From an uncultured Clostridia bacterium (GTDB lineage: Bacteria > Bacillota > Clostridia > Christensenellales > Borkfalkiaceae): 53,808 nt of DNA. Below are positions 10,057 through 19,738 of this stretch, piece by piece. The translations under genes and the position numbers were made by a program. Positions within the stretch are counted from its first letter, which is position 1. Each line of letters opens with the position of its first letter. The DNA lies in assembly GCA_934247225.1 (NCBI GenBank), contig CAKQJE010000018.1, forward strand, positions 1 through 53,808. Direction: 5' to 3'. The notes below the pieces were generated by a model. It saw only the letters and a program-made list of their open reading frames with translations, did no database searches and had not been told where the DNA came from.

Positions 10057-11490
10057 TCAGTCGAGTTTTTGTCTCGTTCTTTTTTTCGCGCCGAGCGAAA
10101 GCGGACGTTTTGTCATTCCGATAACGTTGTTCATATAAAGTCCGTCCTGGAAATCATTGAGAAGAACGGGAGAATACGGAGCCAGATACGGCGCGCCGTA
10201 ATTGTCTGCGGAAGCGAGATACAAAACGAGAAACGCGGTTAAAGCGATAAGTCCGTAGCCGCCGAGAGATCCCGCCACGAGAAGGTATATAAACCTTAAA
10301 ACCGAAGTCGTTTCGACAATTTCCGGGATAGCGTAAATGCTTATTCCCGAAAGAGCCATTATAAGGATTGCAGGCGTGGAAACGATTCCCGCGTTCACCG
10401 CCGTTTCGCCGAGTACGAGCGCGCCTACGACCGCAAGAGCCATACCGACGTATTTCGGCATTCTGACGCTCGTTTCGTTTAAAAGCTCGAAAATCAGGAG
10501 AACGAAGAACATTTCGAGGCTCGGCGAAAAAGGTATTTCCTTAATTCCGTTGACTATCGTCAGAAGGAAATTCAGCGGAATTATCTGCAAGTGGAAAAGC
10601 TGCGCCGCAACGAACACCGCCGGCAGAAGAATGGAGAATATCATTGCGACAACCCTTAAAGCGCGTACGAGATTTGCGCGGTACTGCGAGATATAATAGT
10701 CCTCGGCGGCTTGAAAATCCTCGATTAAAAGGTAGGGGAGCGTTAAGGCGAACGGCGAACCGTCCACGATAATGCCTATACGCCCTTCCAACATTCTTTC
10801 TATTAAAACGTCGGGGCGTTCGGTCGAACCGACCTGTTTGAAAAGCGAGGTTTTCCGTTCGTTTAAAAGTTTTGCGACGTACGAGCTGTCGGGAATTCCG
10901 TCGATATTTATCTTTTCGATTTTTTTCCTTACTTTTTCTGCGATTTCGGGTTTTGCTATCCCGTCGATATATATAATCGCTATGCTCGTTTTCGTATATT
11001 TTCCCTTTTCCGTCGTTTCGACTTTTAAATCCGTAGATTTAAGATATCTTCTCACAAGGCTTAAATTGGATTTTATGCTTTCGGTAAAACCGTTTCGGGG
11101 ACCTCTGACCGCAAGCCCCGTCGGCGGTTCGGAAATTGCTCTCACTTCGAATTTTTTCAAATCCACGCTTATGGCTTTGTTTTTCCCGTCGATAAAAATA
11201 ACAGCGTTTCCGGAAAGCGCGTCTTCCGCGGCGTTCATTATTTTGTTCTCGGTTTTAACGTTCGCAAGCGTGATTTTCTTTGCAAGGTAGTTTATGTTTT
11301 TCTGCGGGTCGGTTTTCGTGAGCGGAGAAATTACTTCGAGACCTAAAAGTTCTTTGTCCGTGATAGAATCGACATACACGCAAAAAGCGGAAACTTCGCC
11401 TATTTCGAAATCGAAAAAAATGATATCGTCGCTTCCGAGAAGCGCTTTCATTGCTCGTTTGTTATATTCGAGCGAGGGTTGAATATTCAT
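10057..11490 (-). CDS. gerAA: Spore germination protein, GerAA family
   Basis: First subunit of the germinant receptor, 477 residues. A large soluble N-terminal part (about 1-255) is followed by a C-terminal membrane part with about five helices (about 265-450). Family hallmarks are the block ELLNETSVRMPKYVG and the segment GALVLGETAVNAGIVSTP. The C-terminus is basic (KKRTRQKLD). The gene opens the minus-strand operon gerAA-AB-AC and is divergent from the NahK-like kinase. By family knowledge such operons are made in the forespore under sigma-G. The ribosome site before ATG 11490 is weak. Confidence 0.92.
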   Translation of the reverse strand: MNIQPSLEYNKRAMKALLGSDDIIFFDFEIGEVSAFCVYVDSITDKELLGLEVISPLTKTDPQKNINYLAKKITLANVKTENKIMNAAEDALSGNAVIFIDGKNKAISVDLKKFEVRAISEPPTGLAVRGPRNGFTESIKSNLSLVRRYLKSTDLKVETTEKGKYTKTSIAIIYIDGIAKPEIAEKVRKKIEKINIDGIPDSSYVAKLLNERKTSLFKQVGSTERPDVLIERMLEGRIGIIVDGSPFALTLPYLLIEDFQAAEDYYISQYRANLVRALRVVAMIFSILLPAVFVAAQLFHLQIIPLNFLLTIVNGIKEIPFSPSLEMFFVLLIFELLNETSVRMPKYVGMALAVVGALVLGETAVNAGIVSTPAILIMALSGISIYAIPEIVETTSVLRFIYLLVAGSLGGYGLIALTAFLVLYLASADNYGAPYLAPYSPVLLNDFQDGLYMNNVIGMTKRPLSLGAKKRTRQKLD

Positions 11491-11515
11491 ACATTGAGTA
11501 TCTTTCTTACGGCGT

Positions 11516-11523
11516 TAATTATG
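11516..11523 (-). promoter_or_regulatory. Candidate sporulation-type -10 (CATAATTA) ahead of gerAA
   Basis: On the minus strand CATAATTA lies 25 bases before the gerAA start, close to the sigma-F/sigma-G -10 form. A convincing -35 element was not found, so this is a weak call that rests partly on the known regulation of gerA operons. Confidence 0.3.
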
Positions 11524-11571
11524 TAAAATTTATAAAATAGAACGCTTTATTTTTTGCGAACGTTTTTACTA

Positions 11572-11600
11572 TTGACATTATTTTGCGATAGTGGTATAAA
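11572..11600 (+). promoter_or_regulatory. Sigma-A promoter of the NahK-like kinase
   Basis: TTGACA at 11572-11577, a 17-base spacer, and TATAAA at 11595-11600. The start codon follows 37 bases after the -10. Confidence 0.8.
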
Positions 11601-11636
11601 TAAAAGCGTAAAATTTCTTTATTGCAGAGGTTTAAT

Positions 11637-12725
11637 ATGGATTTTTCGGAAATACTTAAACATTTCGAGATAAACGGGGAATTTATTTCCTGCGAGCCTT
11701 ACGGCAGCGGACTTATCAACAGAACTTACGTTGCAGTTTTCAACGAGAACGGCAAAAGAGTGAGATATATCGTTCAGAGGATAAACTCCAAGCTTTTCAC
11801 CAACGTCGAAGGGCTTATGAACAATATAAAGCTCGTAACGGAATTCAACAGAGCGGAGATTATAAAACGCGGCGGCGATCCGGACAGAGAAAGTCTCACG
11901 CTTGTTTACACTCACGATAAAAAGGCTTATTTCAAAGCCGCGGAAGACGAATATTACAGAGTGTATGTGTTTATCGAGGACGCAAAGGGTTACGACGTCG
12001 TCGAAAAACCGCAGCATTTTTACGAAAGCGCGGTGGCGTTCGGCAAGTTCGCAATGCTTCTCGACAGATTTGACAGTACGAAACTTTTCGAAGTCCTTCC
12101 CGATTTCCATAACACCGTAAAGCGCTTTGCAAATTTCAAAAAATCGCTTGAAAAAGACGCCTTCGGAAGAGCAAAGGACGTTCAGCCCGAAATCGAATTC
12201 GCTCTTAAACACGAGGGGATAACGGACAAAATCGTAAATCTTTTAAACAGCGGAGAAATGCCGCTCAGAGTTACGCATAACGACACCAAGCTCAACAACG
12301 TTCTCATAGACACGAGAACAGATAAAGCCGTTTGCGTTATCGACCTCGATACGATGATGCCGGGCAGTATTTGTTACGATTTCGGCGATTCGATAAGATT
12401 CGGTTGCAATCCCTGTCTCGAAGACACGCCCGAAACGGAAAAGGTTATTTTCAATATGCCGCTTTTCGAAACGTACACGCAAGGCTATTTAAGCGTTTTC
12501 GGAAAAACCATAACGAACGTCGAACGCGAACTTCTTCCGATAGGCGCGATACTTATGACTTACGAATGCGGAATAAGGTTTTTGACGGACTATCTCGACG
12601 GCGACGTTTATTTCCGTCACACGAGAGAAAAGCAGAATATCGACAGGACGAGAAGTCAGTTCAAGCTTGTTTCCGATATGGAAGCAAGACTCGACGAAAT
12701 GCATAAAATCGTTTCGAAATATTAA
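11637..12725 (+). CDS. Aminoglycoside-phosphotransferase-fold sugar kinase, NahK-like
   Basis: A 362-residue kinase of the APH/choline-kinase fold, most like N-acetylhexosamine 1-kinase, which phosphorylates the anomeric hydroxyl of GlcNAc/GalNAc. The catalytic loop HNDTKLNN has Asp216, and the metal-binding Asp236 and Asp238 are in VIDLDTM. The N-terminal GSGLINRTY block is the glycine-rich nucleotide site. ATG 11637 is chosen over an upstream TTG (11622) because AGAGG at 11626-11630 sits at the right distance. It has its own promoter and terminator, so it is monocistronic. A role in salvage of amino sugars for glycan or energy metabolism is likely; homoserine kinase or a thiamine/choline kinase are less likely alternatives. 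Confidence 0.78.
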   Translation: MDFSEILKHFEINGEFISCEPYGSGLINRTYVAVFNENGKRVRYIVQRINSKLFTNVEGLMNNIKLVTEFNRAEIIKRGGDPDRESLTLVYTHDKKAYFKAAEDEYYRVYVFIEDAKGYDVVEKPQHFYESAVAFGKFAMLLDRFDSTKLFEVLPDFHNTVKRFANFKKSLEKDAFGRAKDVQPEIEFALKHEGITDKIVNLLNSGEMPLRVTHNDTKLNNVLIDTRTDKAVCVIDLDTMMPGSICYDFGDSIRFGCNPCLEDTPETEKVIFNMPLFETYTQGYLSVFGKTITNVERELLPIGAILMTYECGIRFLTDYLDGDVYFRHTREKQNIDRTRSQFKLVSDMEARLDEMHKIVSKY

Positions 12726-12750
12726 AAACAGAGCATAACGCGACAATCGG

Positions 12751-12779
12751 CGAACCGCTTTTCTGCGGTTCGTTTTTTT
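12751..12779 (+). terminator. Intrinsic terminator after the NahK-like gene
   Basis: CGAACCGC / GCGGTTCG stem with a six-base loop followed by seven T. Confidence 0.9.
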
Positions 12780-12814
12780 GTGCGATTTAACAATGTGAAT
12801 TACAATAAGTGCGG

Positions 12815-12830
12815 CTATAAGTCGATTAAC
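12815..12830 (+). repeat. 16-bp motif CTATAAGTCGATTAAC, copy 1
   Basis: Exact copies also occur at 19739-19754 (inverted) and 38014-38029. Here the inner TCGATTAAC (12822-12830) is mirrored by GTTAATCGA at 12890-12898, just upstream of the EPS promoter. It may be a protein-binding or recombination site. Confidence 0.5.
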
Positions 12831-12904
12831 GGGGATTTTTCTTTTTCATTAAGCGGATTTTCGCTGCAAAATTCTACGATTATATTAAGGTTAATCGAAA
12901 ATCC

Positions 12905-12933
12905 TTGACAACAGTGCGGTATTTATATAAAAT
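12905..12933 (+). promoter_or_regulatory. Promoter of the exopolysaccharide gene run
   Basis: TTGACA at 12905-12910 is followed by an AT-rich -10 region, with TAAAAT at 12928-12933 (17-base spacer) and an overlapping TATAAA. The first glycosyltransferase starts 40 bases later. Confidence 0.65.
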
Positions 12934-12973
12934 ATAAAGGGGAAAATATTGATTTTTTTCGGAGAAAAACGCT

Positions 12974-13897
12974 ATGGAGAAGGGTTTGACAAACAATGCG
13001 AAAACGGATAAGACGGCGGAAAACGACGCTTTGGTGAGCGTAATCGTGCCGACTTTTCGTCAATCCGAGCGTTTTCATAAAGCGATAAATTCTCTCATTT
13101 CTCAAACTTATAAAAATCTCGAAATAATCGTTATAGACGACAACGCGGACGAGTTTTTGAAAAGCGAGAACAAAAAGTATCTCGGAAATTTGCGCGACGA
13201 AAGAATAATTTACGTCGCTAACAACGAAAATATAGGTTCGGCAAAATCGAGGAATAAGGGTTTAAGCCTTTCAAAAGGGGAATATGTTACCTTTCTTGAC
13301 GACGACGATTATTATTTGCCCGATAAAATCGAAATTCAGCTCCGCGAAACGATAAAGCACGGCTATAAAGTTTCGATTTGCAATTTAATTCTTATCGACG
13401 ACGACGGAAACGTCATAGATAAGCGCAAACGGCGGTATTTCAGAAACGGCGAGCCGCTTTTGACGATGCATCTTAAATATCACATGACGGGTACGGGGTC
13501 TTTTATGGCGGAAACGGAATTCGCTCGGGAAATCGGCGGGTTTTGCGATAGCGACCTCGGCGACGATTTCATTTTTATGCTCAGCGCCGTCGAAAAAACC
13601 GATAAAATCGGGCATGTAGACATAGACGGCGTGTTCTGCACGATACACAATCTTTTGGGGTTGTCGGCATATCCGAACAAACTTAAAATCGAAAGCGCGG
13701 TTATGTCCGTCAAGTCGGCTTATTTCGGCAGGCTGAAAAAAAGAGATATCCGCTTTATAAAAATGCGGCATTTCGCCGTGCTTGCGGTAACTTATAAAAA
13801 AGGGAAAAAGTATTTAAAATGCTTTGTAAACGGGATAAAATCTTTCGCGTATTCTCCCGTCGGATTTTTCAGATTGTATTTCGGTAAATGCAGATAA
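12974..13897 (+). CDS. Glycosyltransferase family 2
   Basis: A 307-residue GT-A fold glycosyltransferase. The N-terminal block SVIVPTFRQSERFHKAINS and the following IIVIDDNAD are the family-2 nucleotide-sugar site. FLDDDDYYLPDK supplies the DxD-type metal site. The start ATG 12974 has GGAGA eight bases upstream. It is the first gene of the EPS run, and 23 bp separate it from the next glycosyltransferase. It probably adds one sugar to a lipid-linked repeat unit on the cytoplasmic side; donor and acceptor cannot be read. Confidence 0.88.
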   Translation: MEKGLTNNAKTDKTAENDALVSVIVPTFRQSERFHKAINSLISQTYKNLEIIVIDDNADEFLKSENKKYLGNLRDERIIYVANNENIGSAKSRNKGLSLSKGEYVTFLDDDDYYLPDKIEIQLRETIKHGYKVSICNLILIDDDGNVIDKRKRRYFRNGEPLLTMHLKYHMTGTGSFMAETEFAREIGGFCDSDLGDDFIFMLSAVEKTDKIGHVDIDGVFCTIHNLLGLSAYPNKLKIESAVMSVKSAYFGRLKKRDIRFIKMRHFAVLAVTYKKGKKYLKCFVNGIKSFAYSPVGFFRLYFGKCR

Positions 13898-13920
13898 ACA
13901 ACGATAAATAAGGGTGCAAC

Positions 13921-15192
13921 GTGAAGGTTCTTATTCTTTCTCACAATCCGATATGTCGGACGAATAATATGGGTAAAACTCTCCTTACTCTTTTTTCGGC
14001 GTTTAAAAAAGAGGAGTTGTGCCAATTTTATGTCCGCAATTCTTTGCCCGATATCGATAAATGCCGTTCATATTACAGAATAACCGATCGGGAAGCGTTA
14101 AAAAGCGCGTTTTTCTTTCGTTCGGAAGGCGGCGAAGTTTTTCCCGCGGCGGACGGAAAAATTCCGACCGCGAACGGTCGTGTGGTTAAAAGAAGTCCTT
14201 TTAAGCTTTTTTTAAGGGATATCGTATGGAAAATTTCTCGGGTTTGCGGTAAAAAACTCGATATGTGGATAGAAAAAGAGTCGCCTGATTGTATTTTTAT
14301 AGCGCCGGGGTATTCGGGGTTTATTTACGGTATCGCGCTGAAAATTTCCCGAAAATACAATCTGCCGATAATCGTTTATATCTGCGACGATTACTGTTTT
14401 ATAAAAAATAAAGGCGGACTTTTTAAACGCCTGCAAATTGAAAGAATACGCAAAAAAATGAGCGCGCTCACCACAAAAGCAAGTTGCGCCGTGACCATAA
14501 GCGAGGAACTGAAAAACGCTTACGAACAAGAATTCGGCGTAACGTGTAAAACGGTTATGACGGGCGGCTTAATCGCGCCGTCAGACGCGCAAAATAATTA
14601 TCGCGCGGAAAAGCATGATAAATTCGCCGCGATATATCTCGGAAATCTTGCCAGAAACAGATATGTTTCTTTGTGCGAAATCGGGAAAGCGTTGGAGAGA
14701 ATAAACAACGAAAAAGGCACGGATTATAAGTTGCTCGTTTACACGGGCGAAACCGACGAAAAAGCGCTTTCGGCGTTATCGAAGATAAAAACCGTGAAGC
14801 TTTGCGGCGAAGTTAAAGGAGAGGATTATTCCGAAACGCTTTGCAGCGCGGAACTTCTCGTTCATACCGAGGCATTCGACGAAAAATCGATCGATCTCGT
14901 TAAATATTCGATTTCCGCGAAAATTTCCGACCTCGTCTCTTCGGAAAGAAAAATTTTCGTTTACGGACCCGAAAATATCTCGTCCGTACAATATTTCGTA
15001 AAAAACGATGCGGCATACGTCGCTTCGAACAAATCCGAGCTTGAAAAAACGCTTATTTCGGCTTTTAACGAAAGCGGGGAGCATTATATCGCGAACGCGC
15101 GTCGTCTTGCGATAAAAAACCACGATTTAAAACAAAACGGCGAGGAAATTTATAAAATAATCGAAAACGTTTGCAAGAGGCAGCCCGTATGA
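13921..15192 (+). CDS. Glycosyltransferase, GT-B fold (GT4-like)
   Basis: A 423-residue protein with a GTG start preceded by AAGGG. The N-terminus KVLILSHNPICRTNNMGKT is a Rossmann start typical of GT-B enzymes. The C-terminal half has YLGNLARNRY and later DLVKYSISAKISDLVSSERKIFV-type segments seen in EPS glycosyltransferases that bind NDP-sugar. Its end overlaps the next gene by four bases (ATGA), so translation is coupled. Specificity is unknown. Confidence 0.78.
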   Translation: MKVLILSHNPICRTNNMGKTLLTLFSAFKKEELCQFYVRNSLPDIDKCRSYYRITDREALKSAFFFRSEGGEVFPAADGKIPTANGRVVKRSPFKLFLRDIVWKISRVCGKKLDMWIEKESPDCIFIAPGYSGFIYGIALKISRKYNLPIIVYICDDYCFIKNKGGLFKRLQIERIRKKMSALTTKASCAVTISEELKNAYEQEFGVTCKTVMTGGLIAPSDAQNNYRAEKHDKFAAIYLGNLARNRYVSLCEIGKALERINNEKGTDYKLLVYTGETDEKALSALSKIKTVKLCGEVKGEDYSETLCSAELLVHTEAFDEKSIDLVKYSISAKISDLVSSERKIFVYGPENISSVQYFVKNDAAYVASNKSELEKTLISAFNESGEHYIANARRLAIKNHDLKQNGEEIYKIIENVCKRQPV

Positions 15193-16406
15193 AAGTTTTG
15201 CAGATAAATTGCGTATACGGAAAAGGCAGTACGGGGTATATCGTCGAAAGCCTCCATAAGGAGTATCGGAAAAGAGGTGTAGACAGCGTTGTTGTATACG
15301 GGAGAGGGGAAAAGACCAAAGAAGAAAACGTGTATAAAATCTGCTCGGAAGCATATGCGAAAATCAACAACCTCTTTTCGAGATTGAGCGGATTTATGTA
15401 CGGCGGTTGCTTTATAGCGACGAAAAGGATTTTGAAAATCATAAAAAAAGAAAATCCGTCGGTCGTGCATCTGCATTGTTTAAACGGATATTTCGTGAAC
15501 GTGTACAAGCTGATAGATAAGCTGAAAAAATTAAAAATCAAAACCGTCGTCACGCTTCACGCCGAATTTATGTATACGGGCAATTGCGGACATTCGTTAC
15601 TTTGCGAAAAATGGACGACGGGTTGCGGAAATTGCCCGAGACCGAAAAAAGAAACCAAAAGCTTGTTTTTCGACAACACGCATAAATCCTGGTTGAAAAT
15701 GAAACGTGCGTTCGACGGGTTCGATAATGAAAATCTTATCGTAACTTCCGTTTCGCCGTGGGTGAAGTCGAGGGCGGAGCGTTCGCCGATTTTAATGGGG
15801 AAAAGAAACGAGGTTATATATAACTGCGTGGATACGAGCGTTTTTCGTTTAAGAAATGCGGACGAGCTGCGAAAAAGCAAAGGCTACGGAAACGAGAAAA
15901 TCGTCTTTCACGCAACCACGATGCTATGTGGCGATAAAGACGATTTAAAAGGCGGTTATTACGTTTTAAAGCTTGCCGATAAACTGCGCGAACGAAACGT
16001 TAAGTTTATCGTTGCGGGGGAATATAAGAAAGACTTGAAAACGCCCGAAAACGTAATTCTTTTGGGAAAAATAACGGACAGAAATCTTCTTGCGGAGTAT
16101 TATTCCGTTGCGGACGTAACTCTTCTGACAAGCAAGCGCGAAACGTTCTCGATGGTTACGGCGGAAAGCCTGTGCGCGGGAACTCCCGTCGTGGGTTTTA
16201 AAGCCGGCGCGCCCGAACAAATTGCCACGGACGACTGCGTTTTCACGGAAAACGGCGACGAGGAGGCGCTTTTTAAGGCGTTGAAAAACGCCCTTGAAAA
16301 AAAATTTGACAAAGCGTCGATAAGCGCGAAAGCCGAAAAAAATTACGGCGCGGATAAAATCGCGAAAAATTATATCGGTATTTATAAGAAATTAATCGAA
16401 AACTGA
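15189..16406 (+). CDS. Glycosyltransferase family 4 (CapM/EpsD-like)
   Basis: A 405-residue GT-B glycosyltransferase. ATG 15189 is chosen because it overlaps the upstream stop as ATGA and begins the family motif KVLQINCVYGKGSTGYIV; an upstream TTG would add six residues only. The C-terminal domain has the donor-binding EX7E-like region (SKRETFSMVTAESLCAGTPV) and GFKAGAPEQI. A cysteine-rich stretch (GNCGHSLLCEKWTTGCGNC) is common in this subfamily. It probably extends the repeat unit of the surface glycan. Confidence 0.85.
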   Translation: MKVLQINCVYGKGSTGYIVESLHKEYRKRGVDSVVVYGRGEKTKEENVYKICSEAYAKINNLFSRLSGFMYGGCFIATKRILKIIKKENPSVVHLHCLNGYFVNVYKLIDKLKKLKIKTVVTLHAEFMYTGNCGHSLLCEKWTTGCGNCPRPKKETKSLFFDNTHKSWLKMKRAFDGFDNENLIVTSVSPWVKSRAERSPILMGKRNEVIYNCVDTSVFRLRNADELRKSKGYGNEKIVFHATTMLCGDKDDLKGGYYVLKLADKLRERNVKFIVAGEYKKDLKTPENVILLGKITDRNLLAEYYSVADVTLLTSKRETFSMVTAESLCAGTPVVGFKAGAPEQIATDDCVFTENGDEEALFKALKNALEKKFDKASISAKAEKNYGADKIAKNYIGIYKKLIEN

Positions 16407-16409
16407 CAA

Positions 16410-17435
16410 ATGATTTACTATTGCGGTCTGATAATTTTAATATTTATTTTCAGGGCGACGTCTTCGTTTTTTAAAGATTGCGAACGTAAGGCGTTTTTCC
16501 TGCCGACCGCTATCGCGGTAATTCTGTTTCAGGGAATAAGGTCGTTTTCCGTCGGAACGGATTTGTCGGTTTATATTTCCGCTTACGAAAAAATCGGCAG
16601 CGAAGTCGCTTTTTCTTTCAATGCGAAATATCAGAATTTCGAGACGGGTTACGTTCTGTTAAACAAAATTCTATATCTCGCGGGTTTTAGCGAAAGAGCC
16701 TTCCTTATTGCGATAACGATACTTATTCAGGCCCCGATTTTTTTCGTGATGTATAAGTATTCGGTAAATCCGCTTTTAAGCGTTTTGTCGTATTTCGCGT
16801 TCGGTAATTTCATAGTGACTTTCAGCGGATTAAGACAGAGTATAGCAATGAGCTTGTGCTTTGCGGCGTATGTGTTCATAAAAGAAAGGAAAGTCGTTCG
16901 GTTTATCGTTTTAACGCTTCTCGCGTGCTTTTTTCATAAATCGGCGGTTTTGTGCTTCGCATTGTACCCGTTATACTGCATAAAAATAAAGAATTCGGCT
17001 TTGCCGTTCATTCTGATCGGCATTGCTTTGTGCTTTTTATTCAAAGAAAAAATAGTCGGATTTTTGAGCTTTGTTTATTACGGTAAAGAAGCGGATATCG
17101 AACCGAACGGGTCGTACACTATGTTTTTTATGTACCTCGCGTTGTATATCGTTTCGATTTTTATAGAAGGTAGCGAGGATAAATCGGGGCTTAGCAATAT
17201 TTTGCTTATGCTTGTATTTATTTACTCGCTGTCTTCCGTTCACGAAACGATCGTCAGAGTCGCTTACCCGCTTTCGCTGTACATATCTTTGCTTATTCCC
17301 GAAATCGTTGCGGGTATTAACGTGAAAACCGAAAAAGACGGACTTTTACTCAATCTTCTTTGCAACGCTTTATGCGTTGCGTGTTTTCTGTTTTTTGTCG
17401 GAGATCTCGCAACGTTGCCGTTCGGATTTTTATAA
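16410..17435 (+). CDS. EpsG family membrane protein, probable polysaccharide polymerase (Wzy-type)
   Basis: A 341-residue integral membrane protein with about nine hydrophobic segments. The motif FQGIRSFSVGTDLSVYI near residue 35 is the EpsG hallmark (R-x8-GTD-x2-Y), and the RQSIAMSLCFAAYVF block fits the same family. EpsG proteins are thought to polymerise lipid-linked repeat units outside the membrane. It follows the GT4 gene by three bases, with no clear ribosome site, so it is likely translated by coupling. Confidence 0.82.
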   Translation: MIYYCGLIILIFIFRATSSFFKDCERKAFFLPTAIAVILFQGIRSFSVGTDLSVYISAYEKIGSEVAFSFNAKYQNFETGYVLLNKILYLAGFSERAFLIAITILIQAPIFFVMYKYSVNPLLSVLSYFAFGNFIVTFSGLRQSIAMSLCFAAYVFIKERKVVRFIVLTLLACFFHKSAVLCFALYPLYCIKIKNSALPFILIGIALCFLFKEKIVGFLSFVYYGKEADIEPNGSYTMFFMYLALYIVSIFIEGSEDKSGLSNILLMLVFIYSLSSVHETIVRVAYPLSLYISLLIPEIVAGINVKTEKDGLLLNLLCNALCVACFLFFVGDLATLPFGFL

Positions 17436-17520
17436 TGCGGCGAAAAAACGGGAAATATTTGTAAGTCGATAAAAAAAACGGGCGGAAACGCCGCGGATAA
17501 AAATAAAGGATAAGAAGAAA

Positions 17521-18561
17521 ATGTCGGTATTTAACGGAAAAACACTTATGATAACGGGCGGAACGGGAAGTTTCGGAAGAGCGGTTTTATCCCGCTTTTC
17601 AGAAACGGATATAGGCGAAATCCGCATTTTTTCCAGAGACGAGAAAAAGCAGGACGACATGCGCCACGAATTTCAGCTCAGAATGCCAAAGTACGCCGAA
17701 AAAATCAAGTATTATATTGGCGACGTAAGAGACGTTTCGTCGATAAAAAACGCCGTTTCGGGCGTCGATTATATTTTTCACGCGGCGGCGTTGAAACAGG
17801 TTCCGAGCTGCGAATTTTTTCCTATGGAAGCGGTGAAAACCAACATAATCGGCACGGATAACGTCCTCGGCGCGGCGATAGAAGAGGGAGTGGAAAAGGT
17901 TATCTGTCTTTCCACGGACAAGGCGGCATATCCCGTGAACGCAATGGGTATGACGAAAGGCATCGAGGAAAAAATAGCCGTCGCAAGATCCCGCAATTCC
18001 GGCAAAACGAAAATAATCTGCACGAGATACGGAAACGTTCTTTGTTCGAGAGGGTCTGTCGTTCCGCTTTGGATAGAGCAGATCAAAAACGGCTTGCCCG
18101 TAACGGTAACAGAACCTTCGATGACGAGATTTATAATGACTCTGGACGAAGCCGTCGGGCTTGTTTTATATGCGTTTAAGTACGGAGAGAACGGAGATTT
18201 GTTTATCCGCAAAGCCCCGTCGGCGACAATCGGAGATCAGGCGGAAGCCGTTTCCGAACTTTTCGGCGCGGATAAAAACGCGATAAAAGTAATAGGCATT
18301 CGCCACGGCGAGAAAACTTACGAAACTCTTCTTACTAACGAGGAATGCGCCAAAGCCGAGGATACGGGCGAATTTTATCGCGTTCCCGCGGATAACAGAG
18401 GGCTTAATTACGACAAATATTTCGCGATAGGCGATAAGGAAAGAAACGTCTTGAAAGAGTTCAATTCTCTTAACGCAAGGCTTTTAAGCGTTTCGGAAAT
18501 CAAAGATATCTTGCTTTCCACGGAGTATGTGAAAAGAGAATTGGAGAATTATAACAAATGA
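17521..18561 (+). CDS. capE: UDP-N-acetylglucosamine 4,6-dehydratase / 5-epimerase
   Basis: First enzyme of UDP-N-acetyl-L-fucosamine synthesis (CapE/FnlA/WbjB). Its 346 residues begin with the NAD(P)-binding TGGTGSFG. The active-site block reads STDKAAYPVNAMGMTK, with methionine where usual short-chain dehydrogenases have the YxxxK tyrosine; this is characteristic of CapE-type enzymes. AAGGA lies before ATG 17521. It overlaps capF by four bases. It converts UDP-GlcNAc to a 4-keto-6-deoxy sugar with inversion at C5. Confidence 0.93.
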   Translation: MSVFNGKTLMITGGTGSFGRAVLSRFSETDIGEIRIFSRDEKKQDDMRHEFQLRMPKYAEKIKYYIGDVRDVSSIKNAVSGVDYIFHAAALKQVPSCEFFPMEAVKTNIIGTDNVLGAAIEEGVEKVICLSTDKAAYPVNAMGMTKGIEEKIAVARSRNSGKTKIICTRYGNVLCSRGSVVPLWIEQIKNGLPVTVTEPSMTRFIMTLDEAVGLVLYAFKYGENGDLFIRKAPSATIGDQAEAVSELFGADKNAIKVIGIRHGEKTYETLLTNEECAKAEDTGEFYRVPADNRGLNYDKYFAIGDKERNVLKEFNSLNARLLSVSEIKDILLSTEYVKRELENYNK

Positions 18562-19733
18562 ACGTTCTTGTGACGGGCGCGAAAGGGTTTATCGGAAAAA
18601 ATCTTTGCGCGGCGTTGAAAAATATAAAATACGGCAAAGATAAAACGAGACAAAATCTTAAAATAGACGAGATTTTCGAGTTCGATAAAGGCGTTTCGGA
18701 GGCGGATTTCGAAATGTTTTGCGAAAAAGCCGATTTCATCTTTCATCTTGCGGGCGTAAATCGTCCGGAAAACAAAGCCGAATACGCCGTCGGAAACACG
18801 TGTTTGACCGAAAAACTGATTTTCGTGCTAAAAAAACGAGGCAACCGTTGCCCGGTTATGTTTTCCTCTTCCGTTCAGGCGGAAATGAAGGGCAGATATA
18901 ACGAAGGCTACGCAAAGAGTAAGGCGGCGGCAGAAAAAATTATTTTCGATTATGCCGCGGAAACGGGCGTAAAGGTTTTTGTTTACAGATTCCCCAACGT
19001 TTTCGGGAAATGGTGCAAACCGAATTACAACAGCGCGGTGGCAACGTTTTGCTATAATATCGCGCGCGATATCCCCGTCGTTATAACCGACGAGGGGATT
19101 AAACTCGAACTTGTCTATATCGACGATCTTGTTTCCGAGCTTTTAAACGCTTCGGAAAATAAAGAACACAGACGAAAAACAGATAGCGGCGAGGAGTTTT
19201 GTTTTGTTCCCGTAACGCACGAAAAAACGCTCGGCGAAATCGTAAAAACATTGCAAATATTTAAAAATCAGCCGACAACGCTCATAATGCCCGAGTTGCC
19301 TTCGGGTTCGTTTGAAAAGAAATTGTTTTCAACGTATCTTTCCTATCTTCCGGAAGATAAAACCGTTTTCGGATTTCCCCCTAAAAAGGACGACAGGGGA
19401 AGTTTCACGGAAATAATGAGAACAGAAAAATGCGGGCAGTTTTCGGTAAACATATCGAAACCCGGCGTGACAAAAGGCGAGCATTGGCATAACGGAAAGT
19501 GGGAGATTTTCGTCGTTGTGTCAGGGAAAGCGTTGATAAAAGAAAGAAATCTTTCAACGGGCGAAATTCGGGAATACAAGGTCGACGGCGAGGATTTAAA
19601 AGCCGTTTATATGCTGCCCGGGTTCACTCACAGCATAAAAAATTTAAGCGAAACCGAAAATTTAGTAACGCTTATGTGGGCGAACGAACAATTCGATTCG
19701 TCTTCGCCCGATACGTTCTATGAAAACGTATAA
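18558..19733 (+). CDS. capF: UDP-2-acetamido-2,6-dideoxy-hexulose reductase/epimerase with cupin domain
   Basis: Second enzyme of the UDP-L-FucNAc pathway (CapF/FnlB/WbjC), 391 residues. The N-terminal short-chain dehydrogenase part has TGAKGFIGKNL and the YAKSKAAAEK tyrosine-lysine pair. The C-terminal cupin (about 275-390) has HWHNGKWEIFVVVSG with metal-ligand histidines. The two-domain build, usual length and position between capE and capG make the call firm. The start overlaps capE as ATGA. Confidence 0.93.
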   Translation: MNVLVTGAKGFIGKNLCAALKNIKYGKDKTRQNLKIDEIFEFDKGVSEADFEMFCEKADFIFHLAGVNRPENKAEYAVGNTCLTEKLIFVLKKRGNRCPVMFSSSVQAEMKGRYNEGYAKSKAAAEKIIFDYAAETGVKVFVYRFPNVFGKWCKPNYNSAVATFCYNIARDIPVVITDEGIKLELVYIDDLVSELLNASENKEHRRKTDSGEEFCFVPVTHEKTLGEIVKTLQIFKNQPTTLIMPELPSGSFEKKLFSTYLSYLPEDKTVFGFPPKKDDRGSFTEIMRTEKCGQFSVNISKPGVTKGEHWHNGKWEIFVVVSGKALIKERNLSTGEIREYKVDGEDLKAVYMLPGFTHSIKNLSETENLVTLMWANEQFDSSSPDTFYENV

Positions 19734-19738
19734 CAGCC

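Noticed and set aside
11622..11636. TTG start for the NahK-like kinase
   Set aside because: ATG 11637 has a correctly spaced AGAGG site, which itself lies within the extra codons.
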